Positions 42,401-57,100 of a stretch of DNA of 64,000 bases are shown in pieces. Numbering within the stretch: position 1 is the stretch's first letter; each line of letters opens with the position of its first letter. A model generated the notes under the pieces. The model was given only the letters and a program-made list of their open reading frames with translations, was not told where the DNA came from and did not search any database. Both the position numbers and the translations under genes were made by a program. The DNA lies in NCBI GenBank assembly GCA_019096065.1, contig JAGUCH010000001.1:13330001-13394000 (forward strand). Direction: 5' to 3'. Source of the DNA: Paracyclopina nana (lineage: Eukaryota; Arthropoda; Copepoda; Cyclopoida; Cyclopettidae).

Positions 42401-45400
42401 TGTTTCATGCAAAAATTGTTGAGAACTTTTGAGGGCTAACGAGCAAATTAATATTTGAAAATGATCAAAAATAGCTTAACTTCAGGATCCCCTTTTCGCG
42501 GAACATTTGAGCGAATCGCAAATTTCCGTTAATAGTTATCATAATTTGTAATGTAACCAACAATTAATTTTGATGCCACAATCATGATTGAATTGTTTTC
42601 GGCCTCGAAATTTCCAATTTTAATCTGCCGTGTTTTGAGAGAGTTTGAATGATGCTGCCATTTCGCGAGATTTCCGAACGCCACTTTTTGCAACGGGATG
42701 TCCCCACTGTGCATGGGCTCGCAATGACCCCTTTTATGATGCTAACCTTGGTACTGGTTTCGCTCAAACATGCCTAACATCTCTTTTGACAGCTACCCCG
42801 ATATGACAAAGAGCGCATAGAAACTGACCTGAGCTATGAATGATGAATGTCCTTATAGCCACAATTGGCATTGGCTACACGCAAAATGGGTATTTTCTTA
42901 TTGCAGCACTGCGTTGATCTTGAAAGACTTTGACGGCATGGAGAGCAGATTGTCAAAGCACTACATCAACAACTCACTAAAAAATGCTCGGTGTTCACTG
43001 TTCGAGGCTCTACGAGACATTAGTTGACGTTCTGATTTCATCGTAGGGATATAAAGTTTGCGCGAAGCTAAGAGTGACGTCACGCACCGGTAGAGATAAT
43101 GCGCTTGCGCACAGCCATCCGCGCGCCATATCTCCTTAGCATGCTGCGCTACAGAGGAATACCATACAGAAAAGTACCCCATGACCGGGTTTTGTTGTCG
43201 CAAAAAAAACCACACACAAGTCAACTCTGCCATGAGGAAAACACCGAGTCCTGCTCAGCTACTAAGTTAGTAAGGCCTGGCCTTCAGGCCAAAAACTACA
43301 GAGCATCAAGTGGAAAGGACACTAGGCCTGTTGCTACATACGCTAGGCATGTACGTGAAAGCTAGTCCATGAATGAAAGCTCTCCGTTGAGGGTTTCCCT
43401 TCATGCTTTCCGGCAACACACTTGTTGAATGAAAGAACTTTCTAATGCAGACTGTGAACCACTCATCATTTCAAAGTCTTAATATGAGAAATTCAGAGAG
43501 CTCATTTATAATATAGCAGCTGATACGTACTTGTGGGAATGATCTTACGGAATAACGTTAAATGATTAAGGATAGCAGTCTAGCATAACAATCAGTAATT
43601 TTTGGCCTTTGCAAGAAATGTGATTGAAGCTATTTCACTTTAAATAAAATAAGAGGATTTTCCTTGTATGTCTAGCTTGACGATTGTGACACTTTAATAA
43701 ATAATTGAGCTCGCCACTAACACACAATACAGATTCTTCTTCCATGAAGCACAAACGTGCGAAGACGCGGTAACAAACACTCTACCAAATTGCCTTCATT
43801 CTTAAGATTTTGTGACGAAAAGAATGCATCCCATAGAATCTGAGTGATGTTGCATTTCATAAAAGAATGCTTGCTAGGGCCAAAATAGCTTCCACGATTT
43901 TTGCTGGGTGGCAAAATGTGAAATAAAAAGAGAAAGCTAGCAAGCTAAGTTACGTCATATGATGTCTTCCGTTACGTTGACTAATTACATAATTATGATG
44001 CGAATGAAGAGTTGTAATGATGTCGCAGCATATCATTATAGCATGTGTGTGTCTGTAGTGCAGTGATAATACATAGAGCTTTTCGAAGAGGAAAAACATG
44101 AATAGGAGAAACCTTTCACATGAATATCCAGAACATGCAGATCTTCAATGCAAAGATCCTTTTATGAAAGCATGCATGGTGACACTGTTAGTATTTCTAC
44201 ACGTTTTACAGTATCCGCGGCTTTCACGAGTTCCCCCCAAAAAGTATTGTACCTGCGAATGAAGAGAGAGTATCGTGACGTCACTTTATCCTAGAAAGTT
44301 GTGAGGTCACTATCATGAAGATGTGCAAAGCACTAGGTCAGCCAACAATTACATACAAGTGTGTAAAATACTGTTATTTTAACAGCTACCTCTTTAACAT
44401 ATAAAGAGCAACATATGACGAAAATTACCGTTTCCCATTTTGCATCAGGCTTTTTTCTAAATAAACTAAGAAGTTATTTTCAAAATGGAACCCCTTACGC
44501 TGTGCGTAGATGTATCAAGATGCGGGTTTCTTATTCCAGTACGTTCAATACCTAGGTAAATTGGTCATCTTACAGGATTAATAAAAAATCTGATAGCAAC
44601 TGGCACTTCTCTCGTTCTCTAAGTACTACAACCAAAATGTTATTTTTAAAGACCGGTATGTTTATTATGAAAGTACTGACAAAACTAAAAACAAAAAATG
44701 TTAGCTATGCTTCCACCAAGCTTTCGAAAAACACGAGTGCATGAAACTCACGTTTTCAGAAGCAAGGCCTCACATATTTGGCTAAAGCATAAAAAGATAT
44801 TTTAGGCCCAGTTTTAAATAGCCTTAAGATGAAGGAATACGATGTTTTCCAGAATTTACTTTTTCTGCTGTGCTATAAACCTTTGAAATTGCTCGTCACT
44901 CTCTGGATACTCCTATAAGTAATTGCATTCTAGCGTCAGCTTTTAAAAAGTTTCCTTACCAGGAATTATAATGCTGCAACTGTTCAGAAACTCCTTGCCT
45001 AGATATCTCGTCGGCTTGAAACAATTAACTACTACATTTGAGGAAGCCAGATGATGCTTCCAAAAAACCTTCTGAAACACGAAGGCGTGCCTTGGTTTTT
45101 TCCAAAGGGTTACAATGAAGCTGACAAGTGGACTTGCGCAAAATTAGGCCGGTTTTTTTGGCGATTTTACAACGCACAGGTCCTGCAGCCTCGGGCCAAT
45201 AATACTGCACTGTTTTGCGGGCTCAAAGTGGCAATTTCAGGCAGGCAACGCCTTAATTGCTAAGCCCCTCTTTCATCAGTGGTGCAAATTGGGACTGCAT
45301 TGTTCGGCCCAAAAAACTGCACCAGATTTCGGGTGATGCAGTCGTGCTTTTTTTCGACTTTACTCCTTTTTTCGGATCGCTGCATACATAGTGTAACGAT

Positions 45401-45650
45401 AACACCTTTGTATCGCTGTTACTTGACTGGCTAAATAGCAGCTGAGGCCCCGTTTTGAAGAGTTAACAATTCATCATGCAAAGGTGCCAAAAACGGCAAG
45501 CGAAGATTGACTTGTCAGAAAATCCCACTGACCTTCCTGGACACAGTGAGCAAACACAATGGAAATCACCATAAAATTAGAGACTAGTGGTAGCAGCTAC
45601 CTTTCGACTAATTGACTCATATTTCTGGGCGGCTCCTTTTCAATAATAGG

Positions 45651-46255
45651 CACAGTGTTCCTGGTAAGGGTTTAACCTAAACTGTCTCAACCAACTTTAA
45701 ATTATACATTTTCTGAAAGCTATTGATAGGGGGATTCCAATGGTGTAAACCAAAAAATCCCCTGTCGTAGCTTCCCATAACATACAAGTTTAAAAAACCC
45801 CTTGCACTCTCATTTTACAAGGAAGAGAAAAAATGTGCTTCATTTACCCCCTCTTAAATTCGAAAATGAACATAATATATTTTATACAAAATATTGAATT
45901 TGGACTTAATTCTATAGTTACAATTTACTTGTGATATTACCATCATGTGGAAGATGAGAAAGGGTTGCCATTTAGCATAGTGCAGTTACTTCAAAACCAT
46001 GTCCGATATCAAAAATGTTTATAAAATATAATATGTTCATTTTCTGATTTTAGAGGGGGTCATAGAAGCGCACTTTTTCTCTACCTTGCAAAATGAGAGC
46101 GCTAGCGGTTTTTTAAACTCGTATGCTATGGGAAGCTATGACAGGGGATTTTATGGTTTACACCATTGGAATCCCCATATCAATAGCTTTCAGAAAATGT
46201 GTAATACAAAGTTGGTTGAGAAAGTTTAGGTTAAAACCTCACCAGGAACACTGTG
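45651..46255. mobile_element. 605-bp foldback MITE, CACAGTG termini, TAGG target duplication
   Basis: The element starts CACAGTGTTCCTGGT and ends with its reverse complement. Each end is flanked by TAGG (45647-45650 and 46256-46259), a 4-bp target duplication. Inverted similarity extends deep into both arms, with paired blocks such as TTTCTGAAAGCTATTGATA and GGGATTCCAATGGTGTAAACC. No open frame for a transposase is present. CAC-type ends with a 4-bp duplication recall Chapaev/CMC-type elements, but this class call is tentative. Confidence 0.85.
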
Positions 46256-49200
46256 TAGGCTATTAGGATTTCCAAATACCTTTGCTACGCTAACACTGTG
46301 TGTGATTGTAGCTGCCTGCTAGCCCTGAAACCAGGCAAGCCTTGACGGCTGAATGGGATGAGCCCAAAAAGTTTTTGATGCCCCAACATTATTATCATCA
46401 TCAACATCCTTTCCACGGCCATTTTTAAAAGGGAAACCTGCTACGCAAACATCTTTCTTCTCTCAAATAACAAGCTATGTTTTCACCTGTTCATTGCAAT
46501 AAATAGATAGAGTTTTACATCAGTACAAGTCACAAAATTACTTCGCACCTTTTCACGGATAGCTTCTTATTATCTGAGCCAATATACACGAAGAGTTAAA
46601 AGTCTGAACAATAAATTTTGTTCACCTACTGCTCTGTCCTGAAAAATATATTAATTGAATTGAAGAGTTATGAACCACTTCAACCCGCTAGGAAGGAAGA
46701 AAAAGTTGCTGGTGTCTGAATGAGTATAAAGATGTTTTTTCCCTGGCCAATCTAGCCGTCATAGGTAATGCCAAGTTTTGCTCGAATTTACGGCCCGGAG
46801 CTTATACTCCCCTTAGGTGAAGAGTTGCAACCGTGACCCGCTCAAAATGAAGAATTGGGCTTTACGCGCGTTCGCACTTGTGCCATAACCAGCGTGCCCT
46901 AGAGAGAGGCGTTCACAAAATAATGTGGTGTTCGCTTCTAAAGGAAATTTTTTCCTCAACTAAATTGAGTCTTATGCCTCCTATTGATCACTATCGATTT
47001 TTGATAGCTTCTTTTAGACGATTTTGACTACCTCTTTAGGTCATATAAGTATGAAGTGTTTTGATTCATCAGAAATACGAAAACTTGAGCATTTCAATTA
47101 AGGATGCCGTAAGATTTTTAAGAAACGAGACATATAGTCTTCTGATTTACTAATTTTTAGCTACGAGTATCTCGCTTTTAAGCAAAACCTAACGTATAGC
47201 GGTTAACGGTGTTTCACAGCCCATAGTCAAACCCTTTCGTGATTGTTTTAGCGAGCGCTCCAAAAATTCTTCCATTATTATTATTATGGCGATTTTCCAC
47301 CCATTTCCCTCCGCTGGCATGCGTAATAGTTGGGGCAAAAATCCTTGCGCGACGCAGACAGCAGGCCCATAGTATGGGCAAAAGAGGGTCATAACATTAC
47401 ATGCGAAAAGAAATGCATAAATTGCCTTACTATGCTTCTGGGAAAACTCTTAGCATTTTTCCTCAGTTTTCTGTTAAGAGACAAATACTACTCGATGTGT
47501 CAACAGCAGCAGAATATTGCTATAGTATTTTGGAGCTACAAAATAAGTCTGGTCGTTCAAGCAACAAAGTTAGAGACTAGCTGGTCACAACGCAATCATC
47601 ACTCCTGCCTTAATCGTGAGGCTAAAAAACAAACCTCTCTAGCTTACGTATTTGAAGCAAAAACTGCCCCCCTTTAAAAAATAGCCTGGATTCCCGAAAA
47701 AAGTACAATTTACGAATTTTCAGCAAGAAAACCAACATCCTAGAGCCGAAAGAAAAAAGGCTAAAAGATTAATGAGTGCATTATGTTCAAAAGAATGTGG
47801 GAAGTTGAATTTGTCTAATTTGAAGACTCCATTAGGAAACTGGAATTGTCATCAAGATCACATGATTGGATGATAATCCTTAAAAACGGCACAAACACTC
47901 AAAGCGAAGGATACTTTCTAGTATATTATTAAAATTCCAGGAAAAAAACAAGTTTGCCTTTGCTTTTAGTTGAAACCATTTAACGAACCTAATAAAAAGC
48001 TTTGGACACATATTATGTTTTTGAGCAAAACTCCATCCAACTTTCGAGCGCATTTTCCATATTTCTGGTAAACCTCTTTGATGTGATGAAGTAAGACACT
48101 TGATCTATTAATCAAGCATGATCATCGCTTTTAAATCTTGAATATGGCGCCATGAAAAATTATCCTATCTGAAATGATGAGTGTAACTATTGACCTCCTC
48201 AAAAATGTAAGCAAACTTGAGGAGCCTTATCAGGATTGCTGTATGCAGCATCAGAGAAAACTGGGGCTATCTGATGATTGCACACGGGAGAAATATGAGC
48301 TTAAATTCGTAATAACCTGAGATTTTATCCACATTTCTTGCCTTAGCCCGAAAGAGACAAACCCAAAGCTGAGCCGTTTTTTGATTGATTTGCAGCCTAC
48401 CCACTGTGTCGTGTATTGTTACGACGAGCTCGCAATTTGTTTTTCAAAATGTGGAGCATGTCAAGGTTTCTTTAGGATGTTTTTAGCTTCGAAATGAATT
48501 CAGCTAAAAGACTACTATCAGCCGAACCGATCCGACAATTGGAATGAGAGTTAAAATTATGGGGGGAAATTTTTCCCGGAATATCTGAGACCCACAAATT
48601 TTTTAGATGCATCTTCACCTGCAAGTGCAGCTATTTTACGGTCTGACCTGTCATGACCAATATCCCCTTTAAAGTCCATAAAACAAGACCGAAAACACCA
48701 ATCGGAAGGCAAAGAAGCCAAGCTAAAGAAGTATGAAGGATTTTTAAAGTTCAGTTAAAGAGCATGCCCTATTTCTCATCAAATTTGAAAACTTGGAAAA
48801 TACCACATATGCATGGACGAATTAGTTACTATATGTAAGGACAAAGTGACCACTGGGTCTGGTGTCTGCCTAAGAAAGGAATGGTCAGCAGCGACGATTG
48901 AACCAACTCGTAAACCATCCCGAGCTTCCCACAGAGCCAGACACACATTGGGCACACCCAGAGTACAATAAGAAAACTTGTTTTTCATAGCCTGATGACA
49001 ATTAGCGAGGCTGTCAAAATCCAAAGCTCTTATCCCAATTAAAGTCCGAGAAGTCTTAAAATGTGGCTCAGAAAAAGCTCTGCTATTTTAAAGACCCGCA
49101 AAAGCATGCAGGTATTAAAAGAGTATAGGTACAGCAAACGTTTTACATGCTTTGCTATTTGCAGGCGCGCCCCAATTATTTTTTCGCGAAAGGCTTGTCC

Positions 49201-50760
49201 TTGAAGAGCGCATCTTGGGGTCAGGACTGTGTAGGTATATACGCTGTATGCTACAGCTGCTGAAATAATATTCCACCGTCAGCAGTCGCCATTTTTTTCA
49301 CCCCCAAGGCAAAAATGCCTTTATTAGCTCTAGCGCACGTTTTGCGCATTTGGTTTTCCGCTCTGCGAACCAAAGTTAGATAGTGAAACCAATAGGTTTT
49401 CACTTGGAAGGATTTGCAAAAATGGTGCAAATTCTGACTTGGTACTCCCATATCGCTGTATTGCAACATTCGTCTGCAGATAAATAGCGTTTTCCACGTT
49501 GTCGTCACAGTTAGCAAATCGGCTTGCTTTTTCAACTAAACACTTAAGCAGGGGCCGGAGATTAACAATCATCACGAGATCACGTGACGTCATTAATTAA
49601 GGTGGTGTTTGATTAGCTTATTTACTTGAGCATAGTCAGCTCGATGTTTTTCTCCTTATGAGGTTTTTTGAGTTCCAAAACAATGGATAAATTATGATGA
49701 ACTTATTTTTCCTTCCTAGCCCATCTTCGTGGCTTGGAGGGGAAAACTTCTCTTTTTTAAAGCATGGCTAAAAGGATTTACGAGATAAATGTTTGAGTTT
49801 AGCTTCATCTCCTCCATTAGTTAAACAACTCGGGAGATGCAACGGGTCACAACAAGGGTCAGGACCTCTTTTCTCAACGCGAGTAAACCACAAAGGTCTC
49901 TTTGGAAAACTTCGAAGCCTTTTTCCTCCTAAAATACAATCTACGCGTAATCTAGGCAAAAGTAGATTTTCAATCAAATGTAGAAAACACTGGATTTTTC
50001 GGCTCGTTCACCAATTACGTAGTACAATTCTAATAAATCAAACGAGGGAAGAAAACTCAATAAGGAAAAAAAGCATTGTGTGGGCTTTCAAACATGATAC
50101 CAATATCATAAGAAGTAATTGCCATCAGTTTTTCGTCATCAGATCTTTACTAGTGCTCATGCAATTTTTATGTTGAATTGCAGCAGACAAGGGATTTTAT
50201 GTTAGCTGGGCGTGAAACACGACAAGACCATTCCGATTAAACAGGGCATACCCGAAAGAATGTATAAAAGTAGAAGGAACAAATGGGAACAGTCTCTCGT
50301 TATAACTTGCATTAGTTGCATCGCAGCTTTAAGCTATTGAAGTGGAGTCGATTTTTCAGCTTGACGTTCTGGTATCACACTCTGCAACCCAAGATCCGGG
50401 GTCATTCATTGCTAATCTACTACCATTCAAGCTTGTCTTTTGCAAGCAATGGCCTCAAGCTAGTATGTTCTACAAAGCCATTTTAGCTTGTACATGTCGT
50501 CCCATAGTGCTTTTTGTCAACACCCGGAGGTCCCATCCACCTGTATTCCAATCGTGATCAACTTTCAGCGCAAATCGCGAACCCATAAAGAAATGAGTCT
50601 GATCACGATCCGCACAGATCATACATGCGCGTATGTGGTGGGAAAAATGCACCAAATCCTTAATAACAATTTGGAGCTAAAAAAAAGTAATGCGCGATTA
50701 AGATCTTGGTCAGAGCTCACGTAACTAGATCAATCATAAAGTTGATGCAAAAATAACCAA

Positions 50761-50773
50761 GCGCGCGCGCGCG
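50761..50773. repeat. (GC)n alternating run
   Basis: Thirteen bases of strictly alternating G and C in an otherwise AT-rich area. Such runs can form Z-DNA. No function is assigned. Confidence 0.8.
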
Positions 50774-53700
50774 GCTTGTTTAGCAGCATGAATTTTGCGA
50801 AGGATCATCTAAAGGGTGATGCGAAACTAGTGGGCTCCGAGCAAACCACACGCTCTGCTCAATGACATTTTTTGCTTCACCTTCTAATAATAATAAAGCC
50901 TTGCAAAAATGAGCGCATACTTCCAAACGTGACCCACACTAGACAAGTTCCACTTTAATGCCGCACTGAGGGAATTCATACAGCCATAAAACGTGGGTTT
51001 TACAAATAGCACTACTACCAACTTCTTATGGACTCACTTTTTATGAATGGCATAAATGAAGCAGGAGGAGGAGGAAAACTGCTATAATTAAAGTTTTTAG
51101 AATGTGGACGGAATCTGATACGTCATGGAATGTATCAGTTTGGCGAAATTTGAGCTGAAAACGCTAAGTAATAGGTGCTTCGCTCTTTCCGTTTTTCGCG
51201 TTGTAAAGAGATGGAGAATGGCAAAGTGCCATAAACTCCAAGGACTGCCAGCAGAAATAACCAAAAATTTCGCTAACGATCCTCTAGCTTTTTAGCGAAT
51301 TCTTGCGCTTGAGGAGCCATTAGAAATGCCCCTCAACTCAAATTGGTGGAGGAAGTGCATTCAAAAACATCCTTTCACAGGCTCAAAAAAAAGCATTCTC
51401 AATACTTGCCCACTCGAATAGATGATAATCAGGTGCTTTTATGCCTAATCATGATTATGAGTAAAAAGTGGCTAATACGAAAATGAGCAAAGCTCTTTGC
51501 AGCAAGGCCCACTTTTCTAAAGGCAAAGGCAAACGTTTCCTAAGCAAATTAAGAAGAGCATTCAGAGACAAAAAAATTGAAATTGCACTCAAAAATTTCA
51601 TGATTGTCGTCTCATAGCGTTTGTATTATATGATACATTATTCCATAATGAATGGGGTGATAAAAATGGCTGCGAAGGACTTTTGGCAGCAACAATCTTG
51701 CAGAGATAGTATGCATTTTTAAGCTGAAAGGTGGGCACATCTTAGCAATTTATGACTTTGTTAGTCCATTTTTGGTAGCTCCACTCTTCTAAAGTGTGGA
51801 TGTAGGGCCACTGTGAGAAAATGCCAGTAAAGAAAGTCTCACCAAAATTCAGCTGCCAACAGGCCTTTAATATGGATCAACTTGATTGTAAAGTTCGAGA
51901 TCTTGACCAATGATGCTTCTCACAGTGCTACGCCATGTTAATCATATGATTTTCTATTGTCTAGGCAAACACAAAGACCATATTCTTGTCCAAAGCTCAC
52001 GTTTTATGAACTAAAAAATGGCCTGATGAGCTAGCTCTACAGGGCCCTTTTTAAATCGAAACCATTTCCTGGTATCAATGGTGTCAAGGATTTGGTTCAT
52101 TCAACATAATTCTCAAATCCTTTTTTATTTCAATGTGAAGATGCCATGAGCTTATCTCTCATTATACAATGACATCGTGATTTACGAATGATGGCCGTAA
52201 AGATTAGCATCAGATTAGGCCTTAGTTGTACGACAAATTCTGACGTGGTTTCTCTAGCATTTTATGCTCAACCCAACTTACAACTCTCTTGGCTTTTAGT
52301 TCATATGTACTAACTAGAGGAGCACGTGGAGGACCTAATGATGCAATCGATTATGCCTCCAGTTAAAAGTGCTGCAATAACTCTTGACTTTTACAGCCTT
52401 TTAGCATATTTTGAGTCAGCTGTGCCGACTTTATTAAACAATAACGCAACTAATCATGTGAGGAACCACAAAGTTTGAAAAGAGCCCAGGAAAAGATTTT
52501 TAGATACGATTGGTGGCAGCCAACTTTCAGTAGCCCCGATTCAGGTCACACATTTCTCATCAGCAGTCTGTAAATAAGATGATAAATACAGCACTTTACG
52601 TTTAACGACTTGAATTAGTCACCCTTTGTTTGGTTGAAGCTCCTAAAAATGAATGGGAGCAATAACATAAACATAAAATTGGACAATGCCAAGCTCCTAT
52701 GGTTGGGACACCTTACTTGGAAATCTACAGACATCATCAACTTTCCGGTCAACTTTTTATGTCCTTTTGTTTACTGAGCCTTAAATTTTTATGGCATTAT
52801 CTGCAATTGCCAATTGAGGCAACTTTTTTCGCACCAGGGGGCGCCAGGGTCGACTGAGGCCATAACAGTCAAAAGGAGCCATAACAGTGTCCGCATATTT
52901 GAATCAAAAACGAGAGTAACCAGGGATTCCTATTTCGTGTGCTTTTCCAAAAACGCAAGCTATGATGCAAATAGGTGTATAAAACGAGATCCTCGTTCTG
53001 AAACTCGAGTACGCGAAGGGAATAGTTAGTGGCCAATAAAGCGAATCAGCTGATATCATGAAGTTTGATAACAGATGATATCTGTCTAAATCAACATTGG
53101 CAATGACTTTACAGTTTGCGATGAGTTCCGTGAATTCTCATAGTTCGGGCCACCCTAGGAGCTGATCAAGATTAAAGCAGACTATGGTATGACATTGAGC
53201 ATCATCGTGCGATAACAAAAATAAATTTCTGCCTTTTGTTTCAGCGTGAGGTCTTCTTCTCAGAGGAAATTAGTTTAAATGATTATTGTAAAAAAGCCAG
53301 TCTAGCTTCTACCCTCTGCGCAAGGCAAGGGGGCAAAAATGCTGTTTTCCTCGAATCTAGCTCATTTAAAGAACCTCTGTCAGAGAACATCAAAGGAGGC
53401 CAAGAGGAAACTTGGGAAAAAAGGAGTGGATAAATTGAAGCTTCTGTGAATAAAAGTCCATTATAATGCTGCACAACATGGATGACAAAACAAAAGGGAT
53501 CGTGATGAGTAATCTTGAATAGTAAATGAGGATCAGCAGCAGCAATGCCATGATTCGCACCTTTTTTGCCATTCTCCTATACATGTACACTTGATGGCAC
53601 AGAGAGCCACTGGAAATCTACTAAACTGCTACTGAACTAAATCAAGTATTCCCAAATCAAACAGAGGAAAAGTGCAGCCAAAGCAAGCCCCATTAGATTG

Positions 53701-54133
53701 ATTGCATTGCTTGGTCTTGACCTTTATTTGGTGGCGGGTACATGTATCCTACGATCCCCTTACATCCTCGCTCGATTAACTCGATTTTTTGCTTACGAGT
53801 TTAAACATGAGCTCACTCTGTGGGCACCTTGGATGATATGTGCACACAGAGTGACTTTCAAGAACAGCCGTAGCTACTTATCAAAACACCGAATGACAGA
53901 TATCATTTGATTTTACAAAAATGCCACGGTGGCGCGTTATAGCTGTGCAGAAAGAAATTGTCTGGAAAGGTAACTAACTTTAAACAATTAATTACCATGG
54001 ACAACTTTATCTCCTTTTATGCCCGTCAATTGGTTGTGCCTTTTCTCGAGCAGCAAAATCCTATTTGAAATAATCCATCAGAATGAATGCAATGCACAAC
54101 CTCCGCGAAGAAGGAGGAAAAACCTAGGTCAGT

Positions 54134-54159
54134 CTTCTATTATTCTCAAATAATAGAAG
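54134..54159. other. Perfect 11-bp stem hairpin
   Basis: CTTCTATTATT and its exact reverse complement are separated by a 4-base loop (CTCA). It lies far from any gene and could be a relic of a foldback element or chance. It is too short for a microRNA precursor. Confidence 0.6.
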
Positions 54160-57100
54160 CTGCATTTTTTTTTACTTCCAACTGCACGTAACAACTTAGG
54201 AGTAAATACGAATCATATAGGAAAACCAAATAAAAGTTCTACCACGGACGTAAGTTAAATTCGCAGGTGCCCAAAGTTGTTGTTTTCACTCCTGAATTTG
54301 ATATGCAAGATTATGAGACGCGCCCAATCTATATCGCCTTGTAGCAGCAGTATCCCATATAGTGGTTTTTATGCAGGATGCTAAAAACGTAAGTAGCTCC
54401 ATAAAGTGGCTGAGACAACGCCCTTGAAGCATTTATCTCGATTTCAAAGTTAGGTTTTTCAGAATGCCGCTTACTAAAAAGGTTTCGCTCCCATCATCAT
54501 GCAACATGAGCCTTTTCAGCCTTGCAACGACGCCATTTAACAGGCATAGAAGAAACTGGATCGGCCAAAGGGCTTTCCTTGAGCTAGGAATTTTTCAAAT
54601 GTAATCAATAAAATGTAGCAATGCAGCAGCGTGGGATAAATTGCTACGACCTAGTTTTTTTCAGCAGCGTGGGTGCCAATGCAGAAAAATGGGACTATTC
54701 AAGATCAAGGGCGTAGAAGGAGAATTTTACGAGGGATTTCTTGTGGGCTATTGCAATAGGGGAAATACTTAACTAAGCGCCATCGTTCGATCATTGCGTA
54801 TTTTTGCTCCATATTATGTTACCTACATCGTACAAATAGTAAAGATATAATATGACAATTAAGATTCTGGCTTCGATATGTACTCTACACTTACTTGGCG
54901 TTTTCTAACATTCTTTGTAGTAGAACCTACTTTGTGCACTTTCCCTACTCTATGCTGTATACTTAGCTTAAGGCCCTGTACTGAGTACGAAATGATTTGC
55001 AATTTTGAGCATATTTTTTTTTTGCTCGCCAGCCAATTTAATCCTAACAGGGTGCCCCCGAATCAAGGTATTCTCGCGATATCCATTTAAGTCCAAATTC
55101 GCATAAGTGAGTGCATCATTCATTGCTTGTAGGATAACTTAGCATTCATCCTACGAGAACTTCTTGCATATTGAAGCCGACGCTTCAGCATTTTATTACT
55201 GGCGTCGTTTCAGCCATATTCTCCTATGAAAATAGTTTTCCCTAGTGCTCATTATACAGCTAGACATTTGATCTTGCAAAGCGGAATGAATGTGGGATTA
55301 ACAATTAGAAAGATAAAATACGAAGCGCACATGCAGCATTGTGGCTCTGCACTGCAAATGGTACGAATATTGTTTGCAGTGATCCTTGGGACAAACAAGG
55401 CTAATTTTAGAAGGGAGCTGAATGCTCATAAATGCTGACGAGACGACGACGACGATTATTACTTGCAAAGAAGGGCTTTGAGCCCCGCCTACTTCATTTC
55501 ACATTTTGTCCTTGTCATGCGGGATCCATTGTCAACTATGATGTGATGCAAAAAATTATTGTTCGTCTTTAAATGGCTCCTAATTTCAGATGACGCAAAT
55601 GGGCGCGTTCAACCCTTCTTGATCCACTTCCTATTTTATCTCGGGCTTTTCATGCTCATATACATAAGCTCTGCTTGAAAACAGAGCATAGCGAATAAAC
55701 GCTTCCTTTTAATATGAGGAAAAGCTAAAGATTTAGCAAGATGCCAACAATCACAAAACGTTAACGTTACACAAATTGACATTTTACAAGAAGCCAATGC
55801 AATCTATCTTCATTTGTAAATTACTTCTGAAAGTTAGAAAATGAGAAGGACTCATGGGTCGCTACATTTCAGTTTAAAAGCAGGGATAAACAAATTCGAC
55901 TGCAATGGTATATAACATTACAAAAGGTAGTAAACAAAGCAACTCAATTTAAAGAGCATACAGTAAATATAACAGTAAAAGTACCAATAAAAACAACGTT
56001 AGGAGAACTCTTCCTTACGACGGTGTCACGTTTTTTATTCAATTGTTGCCAGATTTAGAGCTGCGATATTCATCCTAAAATCACGCGCATATAAAAATCG
56101 TGGCACCTCATATTATTGGTGCCTTCAAGAATTTAGAACAAAAACGTTTCCCAAGCTGAATATGAATCTCTGTCTCAAATCAGACTGCTTCACTGATTTG
56201 TGTTGCAATAAAGATATACTGCAGCAGCGCGCCGCAATTAACCCCGGAAAGTGTCTAGCTATGTGCAAAAATTTTAAGGTTCAATTTTGCCATGATGATT
56301 TCGCAAAAATATCAATTTTTTACGAGTTTTTAACAATACAGGAAATGCACTCGAGACTCAAAGGAAAGTCGTTAGGTTGAGCCATAAAAAGGCTCTGTGC
56401 TAGGCTAAAAAATGAATTTAGTACCACAACAACTCATGAAAATCTTCCTTCAAATTGCGTATTTGGCTTCTGCCCTCAAGCTTGCGAATGCATTTTTGAA
56501 TCACTGTGCTCAGCTTAACATACGGTGCAACCAATTCATTTAAAATAAAGCTAAAAAGTGTGATAGCCATTCTCCAACGATTCAAGATCACGATGATGAA
56601 GGCTTAAAAAAACTGATGACAGCTCAATTTGACCAACCTGCAGCTGCTGCAGCAACAACATCTGGTAAAAAAACAAGATAGGCATCAGCCCCAAGGGTAA
56701 TATCTAGGCAATCCATAAAAGCAGTAGAAATTTTAAAAGTTTTATTTGCCTATTTTACAAATGCTCAGATGCCTCGCAACATATGTGCCAATTCTCTGGT
56801 GCTTGAAATAATCCTTGCTGTGCTAAGCAGCGACACTTTATCAAATTTGAGGCAATAAATTGACAATTAAAGCGATCTCATGAAAGATGATCAATGTTGT
56901 TCACAATCATGCTGGGAACAATTACATCATTATGTGATTGTTTTACACGGTTGTAATTGCTAATGAAAGAGCTATAATTAAAAGGATTGCTGTCATTGTT
57001 GTTTGGATGAACAATATCCATGTGAAAGAGAGGAGGACATTTTTATAGACGCTACATGAGTTTGACACGTCTCATTGAAGGTTGTACAGTTAAGCGTACC

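Noticed and set aside
43099-43365. 88-codon + strand frame in a slightly GC-richer patch
   Set aside because: No motif, no neighbouring exons with matching splice sites, and an equally long antisense frame; probably chance.
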